From positions 1-64,000 of the forward strand of contig CAJEXW010000012.1 in assembly GCA_903994525.1 (NCBI GenBank): a DNA stretch of 64,000 bases, given 5' to 3'. Below the pieces are notes generated by a model. It saw only the letters and a list, made by a program, of their open reading frames with translations, had not been told where the DNA came from and ran no database searches. Made by a program: the position numbers and the translations under genes. The stretch's first letter is position 1. Each line of letters begins with the position of its first letter. This stretch comes from an uncultured Chlorobiaceae bacterium. GTDB taxonomy: Bacteria > Bacteroidota > Chlorobiia > Chlorobiales > Chlorobiaceae. Below, piece by piece: positions 8,492-17,785 of this stretch.

Positions 8492-9409
8492 TCAATCCAC
8501 ATGAACACGCAACTGATTAAATCCATCAATTTTGCGAGGAAAAAGCTTATATATATTACCTTTCATTGAATAAATGACTTTACATTCACCGCATATAATG
8601 TCATTATCAAAAATTAGGTTATCTGAATGACAAGTTGGACATCGAAGCAAATGATTAATATTAAGTTTTCTATTTCTGTCATGTTGTGACAAAAAAAATC
8701 TTCTCAAAAATAAATAATTATCACGAAGAATATCGAAAAAAAATTTCCTCGAATGTGTAAATGCTCTAGAGACCAACTCTGCAGGATAATCCCAGCTTGC
8801 ATCAACCTCTGGATTTAATATGTTATAGTTTATAGTCTCAGACCAATAATATCGCATATTATAAAACTCTGGATTCATTCGCAGAAAGTGCATAAACTTT
8901 CGATTGGAATTAATTTTTTCCCAGAAGCAGGATATAGATTCCGGCTTCCAACTACTTTTTTTATTGATTAACAATACGCCATTATCGTCACTCACTTCTA
9001 ATCGATGATATGTAAAAGCACATATCTTTTCAAACCAACCGTCTGGCGTTTCTATATAACCCGCTTTACCAACTCTCATCAACTCTTTTAAAAAGAGCTC
9101 CGGATTATCTGTATGCTCAAGAACGTGTGATGCAATCACAAAATCAAATACTTTATCCTTAAAAGGAAGATCCTCTACTAATCCCAATACTAATGGTCGA
9201 TCTTTAACCAGGGACTGCTCATTTCTTTCTACAGTTTCCTCAAGTGCATCAAGCATTACGTTTGCTCTAGGATAGGGATTACCACCAGCACCCACCTCTA
9301 AAACTAATGCCTTCGAGTTAACCGGGACATGAAGTCGCCGCAAACTCCAATAAAAACGCTTAAAACCTAATAAGCGAGTGATTTTCATTAATGATGATTC
9401 GTGAATCAT
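8492..9409 (-). CDS. SAM-dependent methyltransferase with C-terminal zinc ribbon
   Basis: 305 residues. The class I methyltransferase core has LEVGAGGNPYPRANVMLDA (SAM motif I, about 36-54) and SHVLEHTDNPELFLKELMRV (about 93-112). The C-terminus (about 262-295) holds CPTCHSDNL and CGECKVIYSMKGNIYKLFP, a Trm112-like zinc ribbon with two CxxC pairs. It probably modifies a sugar or lipid-linked intermediate; the substrate is unknown. The gene is clearly more AT-rich than fnlA. ATG at 9388 (MKITRLLG) is an alternative start; neither has a strong Shine-Dalgarno. Confidence 0.82.
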   Translation of the reverse strand: MIHESSLMKITRLLGFKRFYWSLRRLHVPVNSKALVLEVGAGGNPYPRANVMLDALEETVERNEQSLVKDRPLVLGLVEDLPFKDKVFDFVIASHVLEHTDNPELFLKELMRVGKAGYIETPDGWFEKICAFTYHRLEVSDDNGVLLINKKSSWKPESISCFWEKINSNRKFMHFLRMNPEFYNMRYYWSETINYNILNPEVDASWDYPAELVSRAFTHSRKFFFDILRDNYLFLRRFFLSQHDRNRKLNINHLLRCPTCHSDNLIFDNDIICGECKVIYSMKGNIYKLFPRKIDGFNQLRVHVD

Positions 9410-9458
9410 GATATCTTACAGGCTAATGTAGTTGAGTCAATACTGATTTGACTAATAA

Positions 9459-10166
9459 TTAGCGTGTTGCCTCAACAAATAAAGTATCATTTGGTCGATT
9501 ATCCAGTTGTTTTAAGTCGGGCACACATCCCTCTCCAAAATCACATCTTTTAATATTTTTATAACCTAAATCAATCAATAATTTACTAAGGATTTCAAAA
9601 TCATACATATACTTATGACGCGCCAAATAGCTAGAAAGATCATTTACAAAAAAATAATTTTCTAGCATCCTGCATTTCTCATCTGACTTATATAGACTTA
9701 TGGCATAATTGAGGTCTGGTACTGCAAGACGAATTATACCTGATTTTTTTAAAGCAAGTTTCATTTCACGCAGTAAATTAATAGCATCGGATTGGAAAAG
9801 ATGTTCAAAAAAGTGTGATGAATAAAAATAGTCGACTGATTCAGATTTAAAAGGCAAGCTACGGGATAAATCATGAAATACAAAATCATTTTCACGCAAA
9901 AGAGAGCAGTAGACCTCTTTGCTATAATATCTATTTGCTCCGGATATGCTATATAAAATATTTAATAATATAACAGGTGAACCTGCAAAAAGCGCATTTA
10001 AACTAGCATCTATATTAACCCAACCTGGGGCAACAGCTAAACCACATCCAAGGTTAACACAAACATAACCATCTGACTTTTTTCTTGGATTACCTATTTT
10101 TCTGTTTTTCAGTAAATAGCCTAATATATTGATTGATTTATCAATTATATAACGTAATAAACTCAT
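9459..10166 (-). CDS. Class I SAM-dependent methyltransferase
   Basis: 235 residues. The SAM-binding motif is VNLGCGLAVAPGWVNIDAS (about 34-52), followed by FVFHDLSRSLPFKSESVDYFYSSHFFEHL, typical of small methyltransferases in glycan loci. It begins within the ATGA overlap with the upstream CgeB-like gene (10163-10166). AT-rich codon use like its neighbours suggests recent acquisition of the 8.5-11.3 kb block. The target is unknown. Confidence 0.82.
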   Translation of the reverse strand: MSLLRYIIDKSINILGYLLKNRKIGNPRKKSDGYVCVNLGCGLAVAPGWVNIDASLNALFAGSPVILLNILYSISGANRYYSKEVYCSLLRENDFVFHDLSRSLPFKSESVDYFYSSHFFEHLFQSDAINLLREMKLALKKSGIIRLAVPDLNYAISLYKSDEKCRMLENYFFVNDLSSYLARHKYMYDFEILSKLLIDLGYKNIKRCDFGEGCVPDLKQLDNRPNDTLFVEATR

Positions 10167-11275
10167 TTCACTCCTGAATTTATTGGAGTTTCAGTTAATT
10201 TTTGATTTCTGATTTTTAACACTAATATAATCATTTGCTGCATTCTCGAAATCACATCATGACCATCTAACTTTACCCTTTGATTACCTGCTGTTGCTAT
10301 TGATTTACATTTATCAGCATCATATAAATACTTTTTTATTTTTTGAACCATCTCTATTTTTGTTCGAAAAAATTCGGCTTCAATGCCTTCGTTATACATA
10401 GTTGCAAGATCGTCAGTGTATTCAGATAACAGCAATGTTTGAGTGGCTGGTATTTCAAAACAACGTCTAGTATATGTATCTCTATTTAATTTAGACAGAA
10501 AACAAAGTGCAATCTTGGCCCCACACAAGGCGCGATTGTAATCTTCACCCCACACTAAATGCACAGGTTTCAATTGCCGCAAAAATTCAGATTTTTTTAT
10601 TATTGGATCCCAATCATACCCTGGACCAAATAAACGCAAACTAAATCCTTGACGAACAATCTCTTCAAGATATTCCAATCTTTGATCAGGCTCATAATGA
10701 CCGACAAAAACAACATCCGTTTCAAATTTTGTTTTCTCGGTTGCAGTTAATTCGACGTGATGATTTCTTTCGGGCACAAACCATGAGCGTAACAATTCAA
10801 CATGTCGCGCACCAGCATTTTTATACTCCAAAATATTGGCATGACGATATGCTAACACTAAATCATATTCGGGAAGTGCTTTCAAAAAAATGCGCCATAA
10901 ATAAAAAACATGTTCGGGAGCAAATGGATCGTCGTTATTATAGCCAACCAAAACACAATCCGGAACAAAGGACCGAATTTTACGCAATGTTTTAGCTGTA
11001 ATGTGTGTTCCACGATAAATAAAAAGTATGTCTGGATTGAATTTTATTACATTTCCTAATAAATCCTTATTAATCCGATTAACTGTAAAACCGACTGTAT
11101 ATTTATTTTCTGCCCGTCTAATAAGGTAAACCAGTCTGCCCCAAAAGCCATTTGTTTTTTTGAAGTAGTGAAACCATTTAAACTCTTGGACCTCGTGTCC
11201 AAGTGTAGTCAATGCACTGGAAACAACCTCTTCATGCAACTCAGAGTGCCAATCCCCTGCTATCAGAATTCTCAT
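10163..11275 (-). CDS. CgeB-like glycosyltransferase
   Basis: 370 residues. The N-terminus MRILIAGDWHSELHEEV and the C-terminal stretch CFLSKLNRDTYTRRCFEIPATQTLLLSEYTDDLATMY match the CgeB/YkvP group (Glyco_trans_1_2 domain), where R-x-FE-P-A and the downstream Glu contact the nucleotide sugar. It is probably a cytoplasmic transferase of the repeat unit; donor and acceptor are unknown. It lies 11 bp downstream of the GT2 gene. Confidence 0.82.
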   Translation of the reverse strand: MRILIAGDWHSELHEEVVSSALTTLGHEVQEFKWFHYFKKTNGFWGRLVYLIRRAENKYTVGFTVNRINKDLLGNVIKFNPDILFIYRGTHITAKTLRKIRSFVPDCVLVGYNNDDPFAPEHVFYLWRIFLKALPEYDLVLAYRHANILEYKNAGARHVELLRSWFVPERNHHVELTATEKTKFETDVVFVGHYEPDQRLEYLEEIVRQGFSLRLFGPGYDWDPIIKKSEFLRQLKPVHLVWGEDYNRALCGAKIALCFLSKLNRDTYTRRCFEIPATQTLLLSEYTDDLATMYNEGIEAEFFRTKIEMVQKIKKYLYDADKCKSIATAGNQRVKLDGHDVISRMQQMIILVLKIRNQKLTETPINSGVK

Positions 11276-11286
11276 GGCTTATCGAC

Positions 11287-12321
11287 TTAAACAGAACCAA
11301 ATCGAGGTGTATATCCTAAGCGCTGCTTGATCATTCTGATAATGCTGTCCGAGCAATCCGGACCAAGCAAAAGCAAGATGATGAAGTACAAATGAAACAA
11401 GGGAGAGCGCCAAAGACCCAGCTTGGCCAGTGCAATACCATATTTCACAAAAACACCGAACGGACGTTTTCCTTGAATTGACAAAATTGGATACGAATAG
11501 TTACCAATGTCTGCGCGAATAGCCTCGAACACTTCAAGCTGAGTCACTTCGCCAACATATTGTGCAATGGCAAGCATACCCTGCATAAAGTGAATGGACG
11601 ATGCTGGTGTTTGATCGTGTGGCACAAACTTGCCCTGCTCTGACGCTGAATTTCCAAAATCTGGTGGCGTACCATCACGCCGCAGGGCAATGATTTGCGG
11701 CACAAAGACCACACTGTGCTTGGCCAAAATCATGCCCACCAGATAGAGCTGGTAAAGCAAGGTGCCATCAAAGCGATCGGTTGCCACAGCTATTGCGGCA
11801 TCGCGGTTAATCACCATACCAGGGATAACAACTGAGCGGCGATACGCTGTAAATATGGCCTCCGCACCAGCCGACACCACATGCTCTTGTGGGAAATAAC
11901 GAAACACTTGTTTGTATTGCTCCGGATTAACGTCAAAGGTGGCATAGCTACGCACGACCACACCACAATCTGGCTGCCTCTGAATCGCCGCTGCAATTGC
12001 TGCAAGCGCCCCCGTACACATCAAATCATCATTACCCATGAATACACAGTACTGGCCACTTGCACGCTCAACCAATCGGCGAATATTGCCGTCGTAACCA
12101 AGATTAGTGACATTCTCTTCGTACCGGATACGCTCAGAATGCCTCTGCTGAAAACCGTGCACAACGTCAGCGATTGAAGAACGTTCAGGGGAACCATCTT
12201 CACAAATCAGCACATTGAAATCTTTAAATTCCTGAATCAGAACAGATTCAAGCAGTGGGGCCAACAAACTCGCACGGTTATATGCTGGTATACAAATCGT
12301 TAGTAGTGGACGTGAATTCAT
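11287..12321 (-). CDS. Family 2 glycosyltransferase
   Basis: 344 residues of GT-A fold. The N-terminus has LTICIPAYNRASLLAPLLESVL, then LICEDGSPE, and the metal-binding acidic motif is FMGNDDLM (about 93-100), a variant of DxD in abequosyl-type GT2 enzymes. A C-terminal hydrophobic stretch near residue 310 may anchor it to the membrane. Its ATG overlaps the asnB-like stop (12318-12321), indicating coupling. Confidence 0.86.
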   Translation of the reverse strand: MNSRPLLTICIPAYNRASLLAPLLESVLIQEFKDFNVLICEDGSPERSSIADVVHGFQQRHSERIRYEENVTNLGYDGNIRRLVERASGQYCVFMGNDDLMCTGALAAIAAAIQRQPDCGVVVRSYATFDVNPEQYKQVFRYFPQEHVVSAGAEAIFTAYRRSVVIPGMVINRDAAIAVATDRFDGTLLYQLYLVGMILAKHSVVFVPQIIALRRDGTPPDFGNSASEQGKFVPHDQTPASSIHFMQGMLAIAQYVGEVTQLEVFEAIRADIGNYSYPILSIQGKRPFGVFVKYGIALAKLGLWRSPLFHLYFIILLLLGPDCSDSIIRMIKQRLGYTPRFGSV

Positions 12322-14180
12322 TGATGTAAATTTGTCATGGCAATAGATAGCATAATGAGCGCAAATAACCTGCCACCATTAGCGCGACCTGCAATATGAC
12401 CGCGGACGATGCTTAGCACTTCGTCAATGTTTATCACGTCAGGCAGTCCGTCCATCCTATTCATCAAACCTTGCTCGCCTTCGTTGCGGAGCCACTCATT
12501 GATGGGAATTGAAAAACCCTGCTTGCGGTTAATGTCCAAGTCTTCTGGTAACCATTGTTTAGCAAGCAAACGCTCCAAGCGTCGCGACTCCCCATCTTGA
12601 ACCTTCCAATGTGAAGGCACTTGCCCAAAAGCGAACTCGATCAGACGATGATCCAGGAAAGGTGCGCGAACCTCCAGACTGTGCATCATGCTCGCGCGGT
12701 CAACTTTAACCAGAAAATCATCAGGCAGGACACTGCCAAAGTGAGTACGAGTCATGCAGTCAAGCGGATCAGTCCCCTGACGAAACAGGTTAAGAAGAAA
12801 ATGCTCAGGAGCTTCTATGCTGTGACCTAATTCGGCAGCAGCGGCAGCATTCAAAAGTCTGCGACGAAGCTGACTGTCAAAATAGGGCCGCCCCCAGATG
12901 AGTTGCTGAAAAGCTCCACCACGTAGCGATGCGATGCGGTTACGACCCCGCACGCCAGCGGGTAATAATGAGGCAGCACCCGCAACGGTGCGCAGCACCC
13001 GCTTTGACATTATACCCCATCGTTGGTCATCAGCAATGCTGGTCGTATAGTCTGAATATCCACCAAACAACTCGTCTCCCCCATCACCACCAAGCGCAAC
13101 TGTGACCTGCTTGTGCGCCAAACCAAATACCAGCCAAGCCGGAAGGATGGAGGAATCCGCGATGGGTTCGTCGATGAATGGCGCCAGTCCGTCAAGTAAA
13201 TCTAAACTTGGCTTATCAAGTGGTAGCACATGATGCCGGGTACCAAAATAGCTCGCCACCTTTTGCGCATGGTGTGCCTCGTCCAACGATGAACCTGGTA
13301 GCGCTATGGTAAAAGTCTCCACAGGGGCACTGCTGACACGTGCGGCGGCAGCAACCACCAGGCTTGAATCCAGCCCTCCAGATAACAGCACACCCACGGG
13401 TACATCCGCAACCAAACGCAACCGAACAGAATCCTCAATCAGCAAACCAGCCACTCCCGCCAATTCAGTACCATCCATATTCAATTTGGGTTGATTTACA
13501 GGTAACACCCAGTAGCGACTTATGGTAAGCTCACCTGTACTCAAATTGAGACGGCCACAGTGTGCAGGTGGCAATTTGTGAACGCCCTCAAATAAACACA
13601 TATCGCCAGGCACATAGCCCAGCGACAAATAGTGATTAAGTGCCTGAAGATTGATCTGCCCACAATGGCCAAGGGCTTTCAGCTCTGATGCAAAACGAAA
13701 TGACTCTGCGGTATGCGAATAGTAAAACGGTTTTTCGCCAGCGCGGTCGCGGGCGAAGAAAAGCGTAGGAGGCTGGCTGGCGGTACCCTGATCGTAAATA
13801 GCAAAAGCGAACATGCCGTTCAGACGGGACAAACAATTATCGCCCCAAGTCATAAAAGCCGCCAACAACACCTCCGTATCAGAGTCACTATGAAAACTGA
13901 CCCCTATATCCTTGAGGGTTTGCTTTATCTGGTGGTAGTTATAAATTTCACCGTTGAAAACGATCATAAAGCGCCCGTTAGCACTTTGCATGGGCTGATG
14001 CCCCCCCGAGGAAAGATCAACAATAGAGAGTCGTCGGTGAGCAAATCCGATACGTCCATCCAGGCTTACCCACACCCCTGCATCATCTGGACCGCGATGT
14101 GAAAGCCGATCCCTGCCAACGATTAAATCGGGCTCTGTTAATCCACCGCCAGCCGCATACACGCCATATATACCGCACAT
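12318..14180 (-). CDS. asnB: AsnB-like glutamine-hydrolysing amidotransferase
   Basis: 620 residues. It begins MCGIYGVYAAGG, where Cys2 is the N-terminal nucleophile of the class II glutaminase domain (about 2-190). The synthetase domain has the pyrophosphate-loop motif SGGLDSSLVVAAA (near 267). In polysaccharide clusters such enzymes (WbpS-like) often amidate uronic acid sugars rather than make free asparagine. No uronate-forming dehydrogenase is visible in the window, so both roles stay open. It lies in the middle of the glycosyltransferase block and overlaps the next gene by 4 bp, supporting a role in the locus. Confidence 0.85.
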   Translation of the reverse strand: MCGIYGVYAAGGGLTEPDLIVGRDRLSHRGPDDAGVWVSLDGRIGFAHRRLSIVDLSSGGHQPMQSANGRFMIVFNGEIYNYHQIKQTLKDIGVSFHSDSDTEVLLAAFMTWGDNCLSRLNGMFAFAIYDQGTASQPPTLFFARDRAGEKPFYYSHTAESFRFASELKALGHCGQINLQALNHYLSLGYVPGDMCLFEGVHKLPPAHCGRLNLSTGELTISRYWVLPVNQPKLNMDGTELAGVAGLLIEDSVRLRLVADVPVGVLLSGGLDSSLVVAAAARVSSAPVETFTIALPGSSLDEAHHAQKVASYFGTRHHVLPLDKPSLDLLDGLAPFIDEPIADSSILPAWLVFGLAHKQVTVALGGDGGDELFGGYSDYTTSIADDQRWGIMSKRVLRTVAGAASLLPAGVRGRNRIASLRGGAFQQLIWGRPYFDSQLRRRLLNAAAAAELGHSIEAPEHFLLNLFRQGTDPLDCMTRTHFGSVLPDDFLVKVDRASMMHSLEVRAPFLDHRLIEFAFGQVPSHWKVQDGESRRLERLLAKQWLPEDLDINRKQGFSIPINEWLRNEGEQGLMNRMDGLPDVINIDEVLSIVRGHIAGRANGGRLFALIMLSIAMTNLHQ

Positions 14181-14218
14181 CAGCTAAACTATGCCCGAGT
14201 GCATGCCGTTAAAGAACT

Positions 14219-15097
14219 TCACAATTTAATCCATTCCTCTGGTAGCAAACCATCAAACCCCCACCACATCTTACCATGGCGCATTTCAAAGCCAGGCGCA
14301 ATGACATGTTTGCTTCGGTTTTTGGCAAGCCAAGCCCCCCACCAACTGAAAGTGCTGTTAGCGATAATGAAATGCTTGCACAGAGTCATTAACCAAAGGT
14401 CGGCATACGCACGTTCATCACTCTGGTTGTTCTGCACCAGCGTAACGCGTGCATCGGGCAAAGGAAGGATGGCTCGGGCGGCTTCAGGGAGATCAGAGAA
14501 GATGAAGTAATGTGCGGCAGGCGTTATGCGTTCCATAGCCTCGATAGCCCGAATATAATAGTCACCCGGTGCGTTATTAACACCTTTTTCACGGGGCTCA
14601 TCAAAAAAGCGCACATGCAGCGCCACGGCCGTGGAGTTACGGATTTGATCAGCAATGGCCAAGTTTACAGCATCGGTGGGCGGCATGATCTGCAGGTCTT
14701 GGCGGATCGTCAGCGCAACATCTTTAAAGTAATTTTCGCTTTGCCAATAACCTTCCAGATACACCCTTCCCTGCAGATGGAATTGGAGTAGACGCGGATC
14801 AAAGTCGATGCTCTCTTGCACCAGATAAGCGCGCTGCTCGAATGGCTTGCGATGACTCCAGCTTTGCAAAATTTTACGTCGGACCCTGCTAAACGGCTTT
14901 AACAGCTCTGCTGATGTCGCCTGGCGACAGGGGATCGTGAAGTGGTCGAGCTGGTAGTGACGTTGATAAGTATGATCGTGAGCAAACCCACTGACAGAGT
15001 CGATCACAAGCTCGGCCTGATTCACCAATGCCAAGCGTCGAGCGGCGGCATAGATGAACAACTGATTACCGAGCCCACCGAAAATACGAGGGATTAT
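14219..15097 (-). CDS. Family 11 alpha-1,2-fucosyltransferase with non-ATG start
   Basis: The signature RIFGGLGNQLFIYAAARR and the donor-binding HxRxxD-type motif HVRFFD (near residue 160) identify a GT11 GDP-fucose transferase. It fits gmd and fcl in the same locus. The first ATG/GTG/TTG in frame is a TTG at 15061, but that lies inside GGLGNQ-LF and would delete the nucleotide-binding loop. The frame is open back to 15137 with no standard start. The most likely start is ATA at 15097, overlapping the TAA stop of the polymerase gene as ATAA, which gives I-I-P-R-I-F-GGLGNQ. I give that start; it needs direct evidence. Confidence 0.75.
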   Translation of the reverse strand: MIPRIFGGLGNQLFIYAAARRLALVNQAELVIDSVSGFAHDHTYQRHYQLDHFTIPCRQATSAELLKPFSRVRRKILQSWSHRKPFEQRAYLVQESIDFDPRLLQFHLQGRVYLEGYWQSENYFKDVALTIRQDLQIMPPTDAVNLAIADQIRNSTAVALHVRFFDEPREKGVNNAPGDYYIRAIEAMERITPAAHYFIFSDLPEAARAILPLPDARVTLVQNNQSDERAYADLWLMTLCKHFIIANSTFSWWGAWLAKNRSKHVIAPGFEMRHGKMWWGFDGLLPEEWIKL

Positions 15098-16431
15098 TTG
15101 GGTTGTTCTAGTAATTGTAATGTATACTTTTGTGCACTACGTATTTCTGACCGACTTTGCCGTAAGTGTCGTAAAACAACACCCGAACCACCTGCCATAT
15201 AAATCCACCAAATTAAAGAACCGGCATTATCCTGTGAAATACCACTAAAAATTATTACAAATGACATTAACAACAACACCTTCTCAATCCCAAGAATTTC
15301 TTTTGGCTTGTTAAATATCGCAGTGCCTTTTACGAGAACAATTGCAAAATAGATAAAGAACAATACGCTAAAGACACCCCATGAGGCAATAAAATAAACT
15401 AAATCGCTTTCAGGGGCTGCCCAAAATGAATTAGCCATAATCATCGATTCAGAACCAAACATTGAAAGAAGTTGATCTTGATATTGTTCAACGTAAATAT
15501 GATAACCTCCATTACCTAAACCAAATAGATTTTGAGACATGGCATACCAAGCAAACCTCAACGACGGCAAGCGATCATAACTATCTTCAACAATAAGAAT
15601 TAATGACTCTAAATTTAATACCACAAGCCAACAACACAGTGGCACCAAAAAAAACAAAACCGCTACTCTTAATCGGCTTTTCGAAAAAAAAAGCCACAAA
15701 AAAGTTAGAAATAAAGCCAAATACAATGTACGTATAAATATCATTGAGGGAAGAAAAATGAGAAATAATATCAGAAATAATATACGGACGTTCTTTTTTT
15801 CGTGTTTCCAAAACGTTATCGACATAATTAGAAATAGCGAAAATAACAATCCAAGTGATTGCTTTTCGGCACCAATATTATAAGTTAAAATCGCATTAAT
15901 TTGATCTCCTTGAAAGTCCATTAGCATTTCTACAAAAAAAGAAAAATTTGCAAGCCATGTTATTGCTATAACAATAGCAAAAAAAACAAAGAGAACACGT
16001 AACCACTTAAAACTCAAATACTCAAGCAATAAAAAATCTGACTGCGTAAATGTTACTATTACCTGAACCAAAACAATAGAAAAGTAGATAAAACCAACCC
16101 AATTTAAAAGCCACTTAAATGACGCCAAAGGCGTAATAAAAAAATTAATAGTTAATAAGAAAAAAAGGATTAACGATATAATCACAATAAGCCAATCAAA
16201 TTTAGGCCTTTTCTGCTGTAACAAAACACAAGAGGCAAATAAAATTGATATATAATTAGCATAGCTGCTTAAAATCAGACCTTCAAAAAAAGTTGAGACT
16301 GAATCTAACTGCTCAAAAATATTAATAAATGGGAAAACAATAAAAAAGAACAAAAAAAATCTTACTCTCATTTTTTTCCCAGCACTGATCCGCTGTGTTA
16401 CGTAGGGTATGCTATAATTATTTTGCATCAT
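15094..16431 (-). CDS. wzy: Wzy-like polysaccharide polymerase
   Basis: 445 residues with about 11-12 strongly hydrophobic segments and a long periplasmic loop near 290-350 rich in aromatic and acidic residues (YDRLPSLRFAWYAMSQNLFGLGNGGYHIYVEQY). This matches O-antigen polymerase/ligase (Wzy/WaaL) topology. Primary sequence is poorly conserved in this family, so the call rests on topology, the position next to wzx and glycosyltransferases, and the low GC content typical of wzy. A ligase function is possible. Confidence 0.78.
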   Translation of the reverse strand: MMQNNYSIPYVTQRISAGKKMRVRFFLFFFIVFPFINIFEQLDSVSTFFEGLILSSYANYISILFASCVLLQQKRPKFDWLIVIISLILFFLLTINFFITPLASFKWLLNWVGFIYFSIVLVQVIVTFTQSDFLLLEYLSFKWLRVLFVFFAIVIAITWLANFSFFVEMLMDFQGDQINAILTYNIGAEKQSLGLLFSLFLIMSITFWKHEKKNVRILFLILFLIFLPSMIFIRTLYLALFLTFLWLFFSKSRLRVAVLFFLVPLCCWLVVLNLESLILIVEDSYDRLPSLRFAWYAMSQNLFGLGNGGYHIYVEQYQDQLLSMFGSESMIMANSFWAAPESDLVYFIASWGVFSVLFFIYFAIVLVKGTAIFNKPKEILGIEKVLLLMSFVIIFSGISQDNAGSLIWWIYMAGGSGVVLRHLRQSRSEIRSAQKYTLQLLEQPK

Positions 16432-17048
16432 TACATTTTATACCCTATCTTATCATCAATAACAAGGAAAATATTATACACTGGTTGAGCGATTCATAAA
16501 ATTTATGCCGGATTAAAAGCCGTAACTACTTATTTTTATGTTTATTATAGTTTTTATTATTCGTGATGGCACTCTTAATGCTCATTGGGTTGAGGCTCTT
16601 TTAAAAAACAGATGCTTATTTATTTTAATAAGTAATCGTTATGAGTATAGAGCACTTTCTCATAACTCATCCTTCAATTTTGCTTACACTTCACTTTATC
16701 AAAAAAACACTTACTTTGCATAAATTTATATAATGCGTTGTTATTATATATCTCAATAATTACAGCCATAAAATTTTGTAATTGTGAATTGTTAGACACC
16801 CATTATAATGCAGATGCGCCACCGAAACCAATTTAAACATATGGATTTTCTGGAATTTCAATAATGATTTTCAGAAATTTTTCACATAAATCGTTTATAG
16901 TCGGTAACGTAAATCCCAACAATTGTACCACTTGGAAATAGAGTAAAGTAGTAACAAAGTCAACCACAAAGGTAAGAAAAGGAAAAGTATGCGATACAGA
17001 ATAGAGCAAAATATTGGGGACCTGTCCCGCCGCCGTCTGTTGCTTGAA
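16432..17048. other. 617-bp AT-rich gap inside the polysaccharide locus
   Basis: No convincing gene is present; short frames on both strands lack family features. The stretch is very AT-rich up to about 16790. It then contains gttagacacccattataat followed by cagatgcgccaccgaaacc, and near the right end a small palindrome (gggac-ct-gtccc, 17017-17028) followed by a GC-rich run. The abrupt composition steps suggest recombination debris, possibly insertion-sequence relics, at a junction between acquired segments. This is the longest non-coding break in the minus-strand cluster and may also carry a promoter for wzy and downstream genes. Confidence 0.4.
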
Positions 17049-17756
17049 TTATGTAAGGCATCCTCTTAAAGGCCTTTCCAGTTTGACGGCACCAGCACCG
17101 TCTCGACGCGTCCAATTTTCCCAAACAAACCGGTATTGATAAGTAGGACTGTGGGTCTTTGATAATTCATTGCATATTTCTTTCATGCGGGATTCAGAAT
17201 CCAGTGCAACATCGTGGAATTGAATTTGAATATGCTTAATCTTGCACACAAGCCCTGTTTCCAATAATCTTGGCAGCAATTCGTATTCACCACCTTCAAT
17301 GTTGATCTTCAATAAATCGACATGTTGAATTTTATGTTTAGCAAAATAATCTGCTACATCTTCAAATTGAACCATCTCTTTTTCAACCGATTTCGCATAT
17401 ACCGAGGTTCCATCGGCATTCAACGAAATGGTTTCCTGTCTTGTACTTGCGCCAAGTGCCAGACAAAAAACGTCTATTTTTGGATTCTTTACAAATCTTT
17501 TTGAGATTTCTTCTGCAAACAATTTAACTGGCTCAAAAACCAAAACTTGGCAATTAAATTTTGAATATATATCTGAAGCCCATTGACCTTTATATCCGCC
17601 CAAATCTATAACCAAAGAATTGCTATTTAAGTCGTAGTCGAATCTGTAGGTTTCGTCGCCATTTATCGCAAACCATTTTTTAACTTCTAAATCGTGCTTA
17701 GTTGGGAACAATGCAATACGCAATCTTGTGCCTAACCTACTGAATATATTTTTCAA
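17049..17756 (-). CDS. FkbM-family methyltransferase
   Basis: 235 residues. Motif I is VIDLGGYKGQWASDIY (about 48-63), then VLVFEPVKLFAEEI, and the FkbM-specific segment HVDLLKINIEGGEYELLPRLL (about 142-162). FkbM enzymes O-methylate hydroxyls of polyketides, glycans or lipids, so this one probably caps or decorates the polysaccharide. It lies 29 bp downstream of another methyltransferase. Confidence 0.85.
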   Translation of the reverse strand: MKNIFSRLGTRLRIALFPTKHDLEVKKWFAINGDETYRFDYDLNSNSLVIDLGGYKGQWASDIYSKFNCQVLVFEPVKLFAEEISKRFVKNPKIDVFCLALGASTRQETISLNADGTSVYAKSVEKEMVQFEDVADYFAKHKIQHVDLLKINIEGGEYELLPRLLETGLVCKIKHIQIQFHDVALDSESRMKEICNELSKTHSPTYQYRFVWENWTRRDGAGAVKLERPLRGCLT

Positions 17757-17785
17757 CTTTAATCACCCTGATGTTTTATAAGTTT

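Noticed and set aside
16538-16723. 61-codon frame in the 617-bp gap
   Set aside because: AT-driven open frame with poor protein character and no neighbour in the same direction.
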